Origin: Bacillus sp. FJAT-28004
Lineage (GTDB): Bacteria > Bacillota > Bacilli > Paenibacillales > Paenibacillaceae
Direction of reading: 5' to 3'
Assembly: GCF_001280845.1 (NCBI RefSeq)
Contig: NZ_LGHP01000001.1
Location: 2,690,765-2,754,764, forward strand
DNA: 64,000 nucleotides
Shown: positions 1 through 7,257 of the stretch, in pieces
Numbering within the stretch: the first letter of the stretch is position 1
How the letters are laid out: each line of letters opens with the position of its first letter
The notes under the pieces: model-generated
The model's input: only the letters and a program-made list of their open reading frames with translations
What the model was told of the DNA's origin: nothing
The model's database searches: none
Program-made: the position numbers and the translations under genes

Positions 1-114
1 AGTTATACTCTCATCATCAACAGAAATACAGTTATATTTGAGTGGTTCATAATCATTGTAATCTTTCAGTTTGTCTAAATCATCAAGTATCCCAAATTCA
101 TGGGCACAAGGCAT
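1..114 (-). CDS. Partial small hypothetical protein, cassette gene (3' end outside window)
   Basis: The first 38 codons of a minus-strand gene are visible and the rest lies beyond base 1. The start ATG (112-114) follows a strong GGGGGAG ribosome-binding site. The visible N-terminus begins MPCAHEFGILDD and is rich in Asp and Tyr. I do not recognise the family. It is the first cassette-like gene of the window, with a right-half cassette site to its right at 176-204. Confidence 0.6.
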   Translation of the reverse strand, partial: MPCAHEFGILDDLDKLKDYNDYEPLKYNCISVDDESIT

Positions 115-175
115 ACTCTCCCCCCATAATGAATCATTTTGATTATATAGATAGATAGATAAGGAGCTGAAGTTT

Positions 176-204
176 ATTGAACTATCGTTACCCGTTAGTT
201 TAGT
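176..204. repeat. Cassette-site repeat, right core only
   Basis: Inverted arms TTGAACTATC and GTTAGTTTAG surround the 7-base spacer GTTACCC. The left core and hairpin are not recognisable upstream. An ATAG tetranucleotide run (about 146-162) sits just left of it. Confidence 0.75.
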
Positions 205-305
205 GGCTTTACAACTCCGGAATCATATTTTAAAAGGGTTTCAGTTTGTTTTTGTTCAGTAAGGTGAACTAAGATTACTCCCAAACGCTTCGTTTACATT
301 ATGAG

Positions 306-692
306 TTATTTAGTGGAAAGATCGTCAATCGCTTGAACAGCAAGTTCCAACGCTTTAATTCTTCTTTCTAAAAGCGTTCTTTGGGGACTACCTGCCTTTG
401 ACTTAGTATAACTGTTTTCAATTGATGGAAATAAACCAGTAATCACATTGCGAGCTTCTGCTAAATCTTCCTGGGTGTAATGATGGGGTCTTTGATTCCA
501 AACGTGTTCTAGCATGGCTAAGCCGATGTAAACAGCTTTGAGTCGTTTCTTTACTAGGGTAGTATTTGCACCATTTTGAGTCATCTGGGACAAGGCATTC
601 TCAAGTTTACTGATTGTCGATTGTAATGATTTTGTAGATTCCAATTTATCTAACTCTGTAATTTGATTAATTACAATATCGTCTTTGTTCAC
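306..692 (-). CDS. Hypothetical 128 aa helical protein, cassette gene
   Basis: No recognised family. The sequence is predicted to be mostly helical and charged, has no signal peptide or membrane segment, and begins MNKDDIVINQITEL. An AGGAGG-like site precedes the start. The stop codon lies in a degenerate version of the conserved cassette arm (GAGTTATTTAG near 301-311). The upstream leader carries the shared ACCACATATTGG element and a good extended -10 promoter, so the gene probably has its own promoter. Confidence 0.75.
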   Translation of the reverse strand: MNKDDIVINQITELDKLESTKSLQSTISKLENALSQMTQNGANTTLVKKRLKAVYIGLAMLEHVWNQRPHHYTQEDLAEARNVITGLFPSIENSYTKSKAGSPQRTLLERRIKALELAVQAIDDLSTK

Positions 693-735
693 CGCTACGA
701 ATCCTCCTCTAACCCCACTTTTTTAGATCGTAAAA

Positions 736-751
736 ATTATACCACATATTG
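736..751 (-). promoter_or_regulatory. Candidate extended -10 promoter in shared cassette leader
   Basis: Read on the minus strand, TGGTATAAT is a perfect extended -10 element. It is located about 45 bases upstream of the 128 aa gene and directly after the cassette site. No good -35 box is seen, which extended -10 promoters tolerate. The same leader occurs upstream of three other cassettes, with a weaker -10. Confidence 0.4.
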
Positions 752-847
752 GAATTATCCTGCCCGTTAGCTTAATAAAATGAGCAGGCTACCGCAGCGC
801 CTGCTCATCGTTATGTACTATTCAACTAACGTTTCCCGTTAGCTTAA
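751..847. repeat. Cassette-site repeat, complete (hairpin class A)
   Basis: Left core with spacer CTGCCC, hairpin ATGAGCAGG/CCTGCTCAT, then right core with arms TTCAACTAAC and GTTAGCTTAA around a 7-base spacer. The inner arms (GTTAGCTTAAT and ATTCAACTAAC) can pair around the hairpin. Confidence 0.92.
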
Positions 848-850
848 CGA

Positions 851-1399
851 TTATCTATCAGGTACTTGTATAGTACGCTCTTCTAATGAGCCATCTGTAA
901 TCATTGCACTTTTGTATCTTAGAGTCCATACCGCTGATTTTTCATCATAATTCACTTCTTTGACAACAAGGATGTTAACATTTGAAATGTCTTTATTTGT
1001 AAGTGCTTTACGTATTATTTCGTCAGGAGAAAGTATTGCTTTTTCAGGTTTTTTTATTTCGGCAATCGTGACCTTCGCCGCCTTTCCCTGACCAGGGTAA
1101 GAAGTAGCCAATTCACCCTCAAACCATACATGAACGATTTCTCCTACTTTTACATCTGAAGGGATGTTTGAAACCCATACTGCGTCGTAAAACTCTTTCC
1201 TTGTTTGGTTTATTTCTTTACTGATGGAACTAACTACTAATGCTCTTTGATTTTCAATCTTCGTAACATAGCCAATAAATTCAGGTGAACTGGATTTATT
1301 AGTTTCGGATAAAGAGGGTTGCTGTGATTCAATTTTGGCGTTACAAGCACTAAGAAAAAGTAATGTAAACAAAAGGAATAACATAAAAACCTGTTTCAT
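851..1399 (-). CDS. DUF3221-type lipoprotein, cassette gene
   Basis: A secreted lipoprotein of about 182 aa. An N-terminal hydrophobic signal ends in the lipobox LFLSAC. The body contains an OB-like segment (FIGYVTKIEN and HVWFEGELATSYPGQGKA) typical of DUF3221 (YobA-like) proteins, whose function is unknown. I chose the start at 1399 because AAGGAGG lies seven bases upstream; the longer open frame runs into the neighbouring cassette site and is unlikely to be coding. The stop codon is a few bases from the right arm of the site at 751-847. Confidence 0.8.
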   Translation of the reverse strand: MKQVFMLFLLFTLLFLSACNAKIESQQPSLSETNKSSSPEFIGYVTKIENQRALVVSSISKEINQTRKEFYDAVWVSNIPSDVKVGEIVHVWFEGELATSYPGQGKAAKVTIAEIKKPEKAILSPDEIIRKALTNKDISNVNILVVKEVNYDEKSAVWTLRYKSAMITDGSLEERTIQVPDR

Positions 1400-1461
1400 T
1401 TGGCAACCTCCTTGCTTTTTTACACAATCGACGTTGTAATCATTTGATATGTTGCTAGTGG

Positions 1462-1558
1462 TTAGCACTATCCTACCAGTTAGCTTAACAAAGAAAGAGA
1501 GCAACTGCCGCAGCGAATTGCTCCTTGTTTGTTCAACTAACGTTCCCCGTTAGCTTAG
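1462..1558. repeat. Cassette-site repeat, complete (hairpin class B)
   Basis: Left core CACTATC-CTACCA-GTTAGCTTAA, a hairpin of the GAGCA/TGCTC type with a CCGCAGC loop, and right core TTCAACTAAC-GTTCCCC-GTTAGCTTAG. The last arm supplies the stop codon of the adjacent gene. Confidence 0.92.
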
Positions 1559-2080
1559 TGACTCAATCCAAGGATGCTCGGTATATACGAGCTTAAGTGA
1601 TGTTTGCAGCCAAGCTTTTTGTTCACCATCCAGGTAATTAACAATATTCTTAAAGTCCTTTTCGTCTTTTGGTTCTGGGTTCTTTGATTTGAATAGCAAT
1701 GTAATTTCTGGACTTAAGTATGGGATTCCGTTAGCTGTAATTAATATCGTTTTTTGCATCTCTCGTTGTATCCGAGAATCCCTGCGATATATCCACCAAT
1801 CATTGTCGGATTCATTTAAGAGGATCTCAATCTTCTCAGTAACTTTTTCTGCGTAGGTTTCATGGATAGGTAGTTCTAATATTTCATTTTCAGACCACGT
1901 TATTATTTTTCCGCCTTGGACCTTCTTATAATCCCAACCAGTCAGATATTCTCGTATAGCTAATTGATGGTCTCTTAAAATAGCTATTTCAATGTCAGAG
2001 TGATCTCGTGTTACTTTACCTAGATAGAGATCGATCGACCATCCTCCAGCAATAGCCCAAGGCATACGAAATTTATTCAT
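1550..2080 (-). CDS. Aminoglycoside/lincosamide nucleotidyltransferase-like protein, cassette gene
   Basis: Resembles the PF10706 family (aminoglycoside 2''-adenylyltransferase and LinA/LnuA type nucleotidyltransferases). The motif AGGWSIDLYLGKVTRDHSD followed by IEIAI matches the nucleotide-binding and metal-binding segment. These enzymes transfer a nucleotide to a hydroxyl of a drug; the substrate here is unknown. The protein ends in S-L-S with its TAA stop inside the cassette-site arm. The open frame continues about 12 codons upstream of the first ATG without a standard start, so the N-terminus may be short or the start unusual. Confidence 0.75.
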   Translation of the reverse strand: MNKFRMPWAIAGGWSIDLYLGKVTRDHSDIEIAILRDHQLAIREYLTGWDYKKVQGGKIITWSENEILELPIHETYAEKVTEKIEILLNESDNDWWIYRRDSRIQREMQKTILITANGIPYLSPEITLLFKSKNPEPKDEKDFKNIVNYLDGEQKAWLQTSLKLVYTEHPWIESLS

Positions 2081-2157
2081 TATTTTGTTTACTTCAATAC
2101 ATTTTTCGATTAGAGCTCACCTCGCAGTCTCATTTCCAGTTTATTTCTTCAACATTG

Positions 2158-2239
2158 TGCCAGTATCCTGCCCGTTAGCTTAATAAAATGAGCAGGTCAC
2201 TGCAGAGCCTAAATGAACTAACGTTCCCCGTTAGTTCAA
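2158..2239. repeat. Cassette-site repeat, hairpin damaged; right core is a perfect palindrome
   Basis: Left core AGTATC-CTGCCC-GTTAGCTTAA. The class A hairpin has lost most of its right arm. Right core TGAACTAACG and CGTTAGTTCA form a perfect 10 bp inverted repeat around TTCCC. Confidence 0.85.
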
Positions 2240-2245
2240 TGAAAT

Positions 2246-2280
2246 GGCAGCCCATACGCGTGTACGGGCTGCCGATTTTT
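2246..2280 (+). terminator. Hairpin GGCAGCCC/GGGCTGCC followed by T run
   Basis: An 8 bp perfect stem (2246-2253 and 2266-2273) is followed by GATTTTT on the plus strand, so it could terminate plus-strand transcription. It sits immediately after the right core and resembles the GC-rich hairpins inside class C cassette sites. It may therefore be a remnant of a second site fused to the first. Confidence 0.45.
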
Positions 2281-2287
2281 GAATTAG

Positions 2288-2659
2288 CTATAGATTATAG
2301 TGTTTCATAATTGCTTTCTTTCTTTCATCAAGACTCCTATTGTCCTGAAGGTACGATAATTTATACTCAAGAAAAACGTTTTTTTGCACATCAGTCAGTT
2401 CTTCATACTTCACCCCGTGCAAAGTGAATTTTCCACCGATAAAATCATGAATTGATGTATACAGGTGATAACTATTAACATCAACAATGGTATATTCATC
2501 TTTCCACGTAAATCCTCCGACAATAAATCCTTTAAATATCTCATCAATGACCACCTCCTGTTTCTCAACAGTCCATGGTCCATATCCAGTTGGGACATTC
2601 AGAACTGGAGTTAATTTAATGGGGAGTTCTAAAAGCTCCTTTATTGTGATGTTTCCCAT
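2288..2659 (-). CDS. Hypothetical 123 aa protein, cassette gene
   Basis: Unrecognised cytosolic protein beginning MGNITIKELLELPIKLTPVL. It has a Pro/Trp-rich N-terminal half and a charged helical C-terminus (LDERKKAIMKHYNL). A GAGGTGG ribosome-binding site precedes the ATG. It lies between the site at 2158-2239 and the half-site at 2715. Nothing in the sequence assigns a function. Confidence 0.7.
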   Translation of the reverse strand: MGNITIKELLELPIKLTPVLNVPTGYGPWTVEKQEVVIDEIFKGFIVGGFTWKDEYTIVDVNSYHLYTSIHDFIGGKFTLHGVKYEELTDVQKNVFLEYKLSYLQDNRSLDERKKAIMKHYNL

Positions 2660-2714
2660 AATAACCTTCCACCTCGATCAATATTAAATAACACCTTGGG
2701 CTATATCTTGTTGC

Positions 2715-2742
2715 GTTGAACTAATGTTTCCCGTTAGTTCAA
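2715..2742. repeat. Cassette-site repeat, right core only
   Basis: Arms TTGAACTAAT and GTTAGTTCAA surround the spacer GTTTCCC. No left core or hairpin is recognisable, so this is a half copy between two cassette genes. Confidence 0.75.
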
Positions 2743-2779
2743 TACAAAATGCCTCTGGCGAACACCCTTTTAGTTACAT

Positions 2780-3109
2780 TCAAACTTTGGCTATTAGGCT
2801 GTAAATATACTCTGCAACTTCTTTCCTATCTGAAGGATTATCAACTGCATAACTAACAAAACCGTAATCCTCATCTAAAACAAGAATATAACCTTTATCC
2901 TTATATTTGTACTTATAATGAATACTCCAAATCATTGGGAATTCACCAATAAACTGAATACATGGTTCAAGTTCAAATAATCCTTGAATGAAATGTAATT
3001 CAGTATATCGAGGATGCTCTTTATAAATTGAATCTGGAATATATTCTCGCAGTTTATAACTAAATTCAAAAATACGTTCTTTCTCTGTGTCATAAACAAT
3101 TTCTATCAT
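2780..3109 (-). CDS. Hypothetical 109 aa protein, cassette gene
   Basis: Unrecognised soluble protein, Tyr- and Glu-rich, beginning MIEIVYDTEKERIFEF and containing IWSIHYKYKYKDKGYILVLD. Its size and composition resemble the immunity-like proteins common in cassette arrays, but this is only an impression. It is flanked on the right by the complete site at 3202-3288. Confidence 0.7.
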   Translation of the reverse strand: MIEIVYDTEKERIFEFSYKLREYIPDSIYKEHPRYTELHFIQGLFELEPCIQFIGEFPMIWSIHYKYKYKDKGYILVLDEDYGFVSYAVDNPSDRKEVAEYIYSLIAKV

Positions 3110-3201
3110 TTTTACACCAACTTTGGTTGTCTGATAATATGTTATGCGACCACGCTTGCTACTTTCGTAGATTCACCATCTTTAAGGAATTCGGCGATGT
3201 G

Positions 3202-3288
3202 ATTAAGCTATCCTGCCCGTTAGCGTAACGAAGGGCCACCCGACTTGTAGCCCTCATGGTATTGAACTATCGTTTCCCGTTAGCTTAA
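3202..3288. repeat. Cassette-site repeat, complete; best outer-arm pairing
   Basis: The outer arms ATTAAGCTATC and GTTAGCTTAAT match as inverted repeats at 10 of 11 positions. Spacers are CTGCCC (left) and GTTTCCC (right). The central hairpin AGGGC/GCCCT differs from classes A and B. Confidence 0.92.
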
Positions 3289-4335
3289 TAAAAACCCACA
3301 GTGTTTTTCAATGTACGATGCGGTTTCATGATGAGTTAATTTATTTAAAAGGCTGCCTGACTCAACAAGCATTATTTCATCTATCTCATGACCACAGGGC
3401 TTCAAGTCATCGGGTTTGCCGATAAACTCAACAAGAAACATGGTTGTTTCCTGGCGTTTAAAACCTATTTTTTTCTTAATCTCTTCTTTAAAATTGAACG
3501 TTATTTTCTCGGAAAGTTCTTGTTTTATTATGTATTTATCAGTTCCAGTTTCCTCTAACAACTCACGTAAAACAGCATCTTCTAAACTTAAATCCCCTTC
3601 TTCACACCCTCCTTTTGGGAAATCCCATACTCCAGAATCCTTCCCAAAAGTATTCAATACTCTATGAACTAAGATAACCTTATTCCCTTGATAGGCAATA
3701 GCTCCGACTGCTTTTCGAACGGTTTGATAATGCGAAATATCTCCATACAGTTCAATGTTATATTCGGATTCATCAATGGTGACCTTGTTCAATGCGGTAG
3801 GATGGATAATTGGCGGAGTCCATAACTTTTCAAGAGTTTCACCTCTAAAATGAGCCATGATAACTTTAAGTGCAATTGCATGAGTAACTATTAGAATACT
3901 GCTTCCCTTATGTTTTGATACAATCTCTTTTATTGCTGCAATAATTCTATCTTGTAATTTAGTAAAGGATTCTCCATCATTTTTGGGCTCATACAAATGT
4001 GGTGTATTCCAAAATGTGTTATGCTCGTCAAGACAGGTATTCTCAATATCAATTCGTTTCTGACCTTCCCAAGTACCCAAATTGATTTCCATCAAATTAT
4101 CACATGCAATAATATCAAATTCTTGTTTATCACGTATTATTTCAGCAGTATGAAAAGCTCTTTTACTTGTGCTGGAGTAAATTGCATCAAAATGGATATC
4201 CATTAGTGATGACCTTAACCATCTTGCTTGCTGTTTACCTAATAAAGTTAATGGAGAATCCATATGACCTTGTAGTTTTCCCTCAACATTCCATTCCGTT
4301 TCTCCGTGTCGAGTTAAAAATAATGTTGTTTTCAC
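3280..4335 (-). CDS. Histidine phosphatase-Nudix hydrolase fusion, cassette gene
   Basis: Two enzymes in one 351 aa chain. Residues about 1-195 are a phosphoglycerate-mutase-like histidine phosphatase with the catalytic TRHGETEWN motif near the N-terminus and a second active-site His in IVTHAIAL. Residues about 205-350 are a Nudix hydrolase with the Nudix box GCEEGDLSLEDAVLRELLEE. Such domains act on phosphate esters and nucleoside diphosphate derivatives respectively. The combination suggests sequential hydrolysis of one nucleotide-type metabolite, but the substrate cannot be read from sequence. The C-terminus ends L-L-S with the stop inside the site arm. Confidence 0.88.
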   Translation of the reverse strand: MKTTLFLTRHGETEWNVEGKLQGHMDSPLTLLGKQQARWLRSSLMDIHFDAIYSSTSKRAFHTAEIIRDKQEFDIIACDNLMEINLGTWEGQKRIDIENTCLDEHNTFWNTPHLYEPKNDGESFTKLQDRIIAAIKEIVSKHKGSSILIVTHAIALKVIMAHFRGETLEKLWTPPIIHPTALNKVTIDESEYNIELYGDISHYQTVRKAVGAIAYQGNKVILVHRVLNTFGKDSGVWDFPKGGCEEGDLSLEDAVLRELLEETGTDKYIIKQELSEKITFNFKEEIKKKIGFKRQETTMFLVEFIGKPDDLKPCGHEIDEIMLVESGSLLNKLTHHETASYIEKHCGFLLS

Positions 4336-4435
4336 CTTACAATCCCTCTTCCAAAAACCCCATTACTGGAGAAGATTTCACCATTTGAAGTGTTCGAGAA
4401 AGTGTACTGAAATTCCTTTAGAAAACTACCTCTCA

Positions 4436-4530
4436 TTAAAGAATTCTGCCCGTTAGCGTAATGAAGCAGCCGATCATTGTGGTCGGCTGCTTCCGTGTTT
4501 TTATTGAACTATCGTGTCCCGTTAGTTCAA
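4436..4530. repeat. Cassette-site repeat, complete (hairpin class C)
   Basis: Left core spacer CTGCCC, hairpin GCAGCCGA/TCGGCTGC, right core TTGAACTATC-GTGTCCC-GTTAGTTCAA. The outermost left arm is degenerate. Confidence 0.88.
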
Positions 4531-4557
4531 CGAACTATTGATTTTTTAATCGTTAAT

Positions 4558-4866
4558 TTATATGAAGAATACTTTAAGTAACTTAGTATTTAATTTATCA
4601 AATTCCTTCAACAGATCTTCAGAGTTATTAGAATATTTACTTTGTATATAAAACCTGCTACAGGTATAAAAAAGTGCACCTACCAATTCTTTAGAAACCA
4701 ATCCTTCATTAACAATTGAATCTTTATAATCATCCAGAGATATATGTAAAAGTTTAATTAAGTCCCGATCAATAATTGCATTCCCATTTTCTCCTTGATT
4801 TCCCTTTAGCTTCACAACCAGATATTTACATATTTCTTTCAACCTTTTTTCCAAATCAATCTCCAT
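4558..4866 (-). CDS. Hypothetical about 102 aa protein, cassette gene
   Basis: Unrecognised helical cytosolic protein. The start at 4866 (MEIDLEKRLKEICKYL) is chosen because AAGGAGGGAAGGG lies just upstream; the longer frame would include this ribosome-binding site. The sequence includes GLVSKELVGALFYTCSRFYI. Its leader carries the ACCACATATTGG element shared with three other cassettes. Confidence 0.65.
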   Translation of the reverse strand: MEIDLEKRLKEICKYLVVKLKGNQGENGNAIIDRDLIKLLHISLDDYKDSIVNEGLVSKELVGALFYTCSRFYIQSKYSNNSEDLLKEFDKLNTKLLKVFFI

Positions 4867-4940
4867 ACCCTTCCCTCCTTGAAATATGAATAATAGCATT
4901 CATGCCTGTAATGGTTCCAATCCTAAATATACCACATATT

Positions 4941-5035
4941 GGAACTATCCTGCCCGTTAGCTTAATAATAAATGGAGCAGCTGCCGCGGCAAACTGCTCC
5001 ATTTTCCGTTCAACTATCGTTTCCCATTAGCGTAA
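4941..5035. repeat. Cassette-site repeat, complete (hairpin class B)
   Basis: Left core GGAACTATC-CTGCCC-GTTAGCTTAA, hairpin TGGAGCAG/CTGCTCCA, right core TTCAACTATC-GTTTCCC-ATTAGCGTAA. The last arm supplies the stop codon of the neighbouring gene. Confidence 0.92.
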
Positions 5036-5299
5036 CAATTCGTCTGAGCTTACTTTTTCAAATAATTCGCTATAATGAGTTATTCCAAAGTCCCTTTCAA
5101 GACCAGCTATTTTTCCCCAGAACTCATCCTCGTTAAATCCTACAAAGTCCTCCATAATGAACAAGGCAAGATTATGAAAAGCATGTGCTACTCGAAATAC
5201 GTGATTAAAGTTATCAATATTGAATTCACCACTGTTTTTGATATCTAATAACGCTTGATAATTAAGGGCTAAATAGGCTTTTCTTCTGTTTCCTTCCAA
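5027..5299 (-). CDS. Hypothetical 90 aa protein, cassette gene
   Basis: Unrecognised cytosolic, mainly helical protein beginning MEGNRRKAYLALNYQALLDI. Its TAA stop is inside the right arm of the cassette site at 4941-5035. A half-site lies to its right at 5385. No motif assigns a function. Confidence 0.7.
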   Translation of the reverse strand: MEGNRRKAYLALNYQALLDIKNSGEFNIDNFNHVFRVAHAFHNLALFIMEDFVGFNEDEFWGKIAGLERDFGITHYSELFEKVSSDELLR

Positions 5300-5384
5300 C
5301 GTTATTCACTCATTTCAACATAATTTTTGAATATTCAATATATTCAAGGTGATGGTCTCAATACCTTTCTACACCGTGAGTCCT

Positions 5385-5423
5385 TTAAGGTAATCTGCCC
5401 GTTAGCTTAATAAAATGAGCTCT
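5385..5423. repeat. Cassette-site repeat, left core only
   Basis: CTGCCC-GTTAGCTTAATAAAATGAGC is the left core plus the start of a class A hairpin. The right arm of the hairpin and the right core are missing; the amidase gene ends about 20 bases further on. Confidence 0.75.
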
Positions 5424-5444
5424 CTTTTCTGAGCAAGGTAAAGT

Positions 5445-6377
5445 TTATCTTATGGATCCATGTGTGTGCACCGCATGAACGCCACGGACTCCATTTACTA
5501 TTTGTGTAATGCGCAAATCAACAACTAAACTTGAAAGAGCCAACGCTTCTTTACGATCAAATTCATAAAGATCACACATTAAATCCAACATGCCATCTAA
5601 AGCAATTATTGATGCCTCATCCAAGTCTTCATGGAATCCCATGGTTATCCACGAAGTCGGTGTTTTTGCTCGAGGCATTTTAATACTTATGTCTTCACGA
5701 ATTCTGAACTCAAGATTAACAGCATCCATTGGGCACTCTAATGCAGGACAGCCAACCTCACCGTCCCCCTGTACGGCGTGTCCGTCACCAACTGAAAATA
5801 ACCCACCTGACACTGGAATTGGTAAGAATAATGTGCTTCCGGCGATCAGTTCTTTACAGTCAATGTTACCACCACAAAAACGTGGTGGAAAAGTTGAGTG
5901 AATATCAGGTTCATTAGGTGGCATACCCATTACACCCATAAAAGGACGGAGGGTAATTTTATGTCCATTATCACTTGTACCAATCATCAAATCACTATCA
6001 AGATTCCAATTAAGATGGTACTCTTCTCCATCAGCAAGACCTAGCCTTTTATTTAAAGGATGAGGGAAACCCCCAGCACTATTCCATCCCCACGAACCCA
6101 GGTGTATTTCATTAATTTTTATTTCAAGCGTCATCCCTGGTTCTGCCCCTCGTATGAAGATTGGACCACACAAGGCATGCCCCCCGTCTCTTGAACTTTC
6201 CCTTGGCTCAAATCGTTTCCTTATACCTGGGGCGGAAAATGGCTCCATCCCCCAACCAGCATCTAGAGTTCTAAAACAAATCGAATCTCCTGAATTTATC
6301 GTTAATACAGGTTCAAAATCTCTTGAAAAGGAGCCGTGAAGTGTCGATCTCTCAGGCTGAATTGAGTAGTGTGCCAT
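5445..6377 (-). CDS. Acetamidase/formamidase family protein, cassette gene
   Basis: A 310 aa member of the FmdA/AmdA family, which hydrolyses short amides to the acid and ammonia. Family hallmarks are an N-terminal beta-rich half, the segment GPIFIRGAEPGMTLEIKI, and the motif GDGHAVQGDGEVGCPALE in the C-terminal half. The length is normal for the shorter bacterial type. A clear GGAGGG site precedes the ATG. It is the longest simple metabolic enzyme in this part of the array and is flanked by a left half-site and the full site at 6472-6568. Confidence 0.85.
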   Translation of the reverse strand: MAHYSIQPERSTLHGSFSRDFEPVLTINSGDSICFRTLDAGWGMEPFSAPGIRKRFEPRESSRDGGHALCGPIFIRGAEPGMTLEIKINEIHLGSWGWNSAGGFPHPLNKRLGLADGEEYHLNWNLDSDLMIGTSDNGHKITLRPFMGVMGMPPNEPDIHSTFPPRFCGGNIDCKELIAGSTLFLPIPVSGGLFSVGDGHAVQGDGEVGCPALECPMDAVNLEFRIREDISIKMPRAKTPTSWITMGFHEDLDEASIIALDGMLDLMCDLYEFDRKEALALSSLVVDLRITQIVNGVRGVHAVHTHGSIR

Positions 6378-6471
6378 TATATCCCTCCAATATAGTAATC
6401 GCTTACAAGAATATTATAGTTGAAGAAAATGGAAGTGAATTAATATACTTTTGTCTTTTTAATGACATGTA

Positions 6472-6568
6472 ATTACGCTATCCTGCCAGTTAGCTTAATG
6501 AAATGAGCAGGCATCCGCTGCGCCTGCTCATCCATGTGTTATTCAACTATCGTTCCTCGTTAGTTCAA
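6472..6568. repeat. Cassette-site repeat, complete (hairpin class A)
   Basis: Left core CGCTATC-CTGCCA-GTTAGCTTAA, hairpin ATGAGCAGG/GCCTGCTCAT, right core TTCAACTATC-GTTCCTC-GTTAGTTCAA. Confidence 0.92.
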
Positions 6569-6570
6569 TC

Positions 6571-7107
6571 TTAAATGGCATCTGATTTGACTAACCCATA
6601 ATGAACTAGGTCTTCATAAATGCCAGATTTTAAAACTTGTTTAGGGAAATTGTCTTCAGACTTCATCCCTAGTTTATGCATAACCTTGTAAGATGCTGGA
6701 TTTTTCGTCATCGCAGCAGCCAATATACGATTTAAGTTTAACCCTTCAAAACCAAATTTAACTATCGTTTGGGCAGCTTCTGTGGCATATCCTCGCCCCC
6801 AAAAAGGACGACCAACCCAGTATGCTAATTCAGCCTGTTTTTCACTCTTTGAAACACGTAAACTTACACATCCAATAAGCATCTTATTTTCCTTTTTGAC
6901 CATTGCAAAAGAATAGATTTCCCCTTTTTGATATGCGTTTCGAGTGCGTTCAATCCATGCTTCAGCCGCACCATCAGGATATGGGTGAGGAATTGAGAGA
7001 GTTGTACGTGCAACTTCTTCGTTTCCAGCTAAGGTTTGAACCATGTTTGCATCCGAGGCTTCAAATAATCTGAGAATTAAGCGATTTGTTTCAAATCTTG
7101 GCTCCAT
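6571..7107 (-). CDS. GNAT N-acetyltransferase (RimJ/RimL type), cassette gene
   Basis: A 178 aa acetyltransferase starting MEPRFETNRLILRLFEASDA, the typical RimJ/RimL N-terminus. The segment LAYWVGRPFWGRGYATEAAQ contains the acetyl-CoA pyrophosphate-binding signature RGYATEA. LNRILAAAMTKNPASYKVMH and LGMKSEDNF follow as expected. It transfers an acetyl group to an amine of a protein N-terminus or small molecule; the substrate is unknown. Acetyltransferases of this type are frequent integron cargo. The stop codon abuts the site at 6472-6568. Confidence 0.88.
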   Translation of the reverse strand: MEPRFETNRLILRLFEASDANMVQTLAGNEEVARTTLSIPHPYPDGAAEAWIERTRNAYQKGEIYSFAMVKKENKMLIGCVSLRVSKSEKQAELAYWVGRPFWGRGYATEAAQTIVKFGFEGLNLNRILAAAMTKNPASYKVMHKLGMKSEDNFPKQVLKSGIYEDLVHYGLVKSDAI

Positions 7108-7162
7108 GCATTAACCCCTCTCATAAATAAAAGTTCTCTATATTGAGGTATTCGTCGGAGTT

Positions 7163-7257
7163 ATTAAGCTATCCTGCCAGTTAGCTCAACGCGGCTGCCG
7201 TTACATGCCGGCAGCTGCGTTCTGGTGATTGTTAAGATATAGTACCCGTTACTTCAA
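7163..7257. repeat. Cassette-site repeat, complete (hairpin class C)
   Basis: Left core ATTAAGCTATC-CTGCCA-GTTAGCTCAA, hairpin GCTGCCG/CGGCAGC, right core TTAAGATATAGTACCC-GTTACTTCAA. The last arm supplies the stop codon of the neighbouring gene. Confidence 0.9.

Noticed and set aside
751..847. The repeat hairpins might simply be rho-independent terminators
   Set aside because: No T run follows on the gene strand, and the conserved part lies in the flanking arms and spacers, not only in the hairpin.
751..847. The repeat as a strict classical attC site
   Set aside because: The arms fit GTTRRRY/RYYYAAC only partly (GTTAGCT, ACTATC) and genes have the opposite polarity, so I call it attC-like, not attC.
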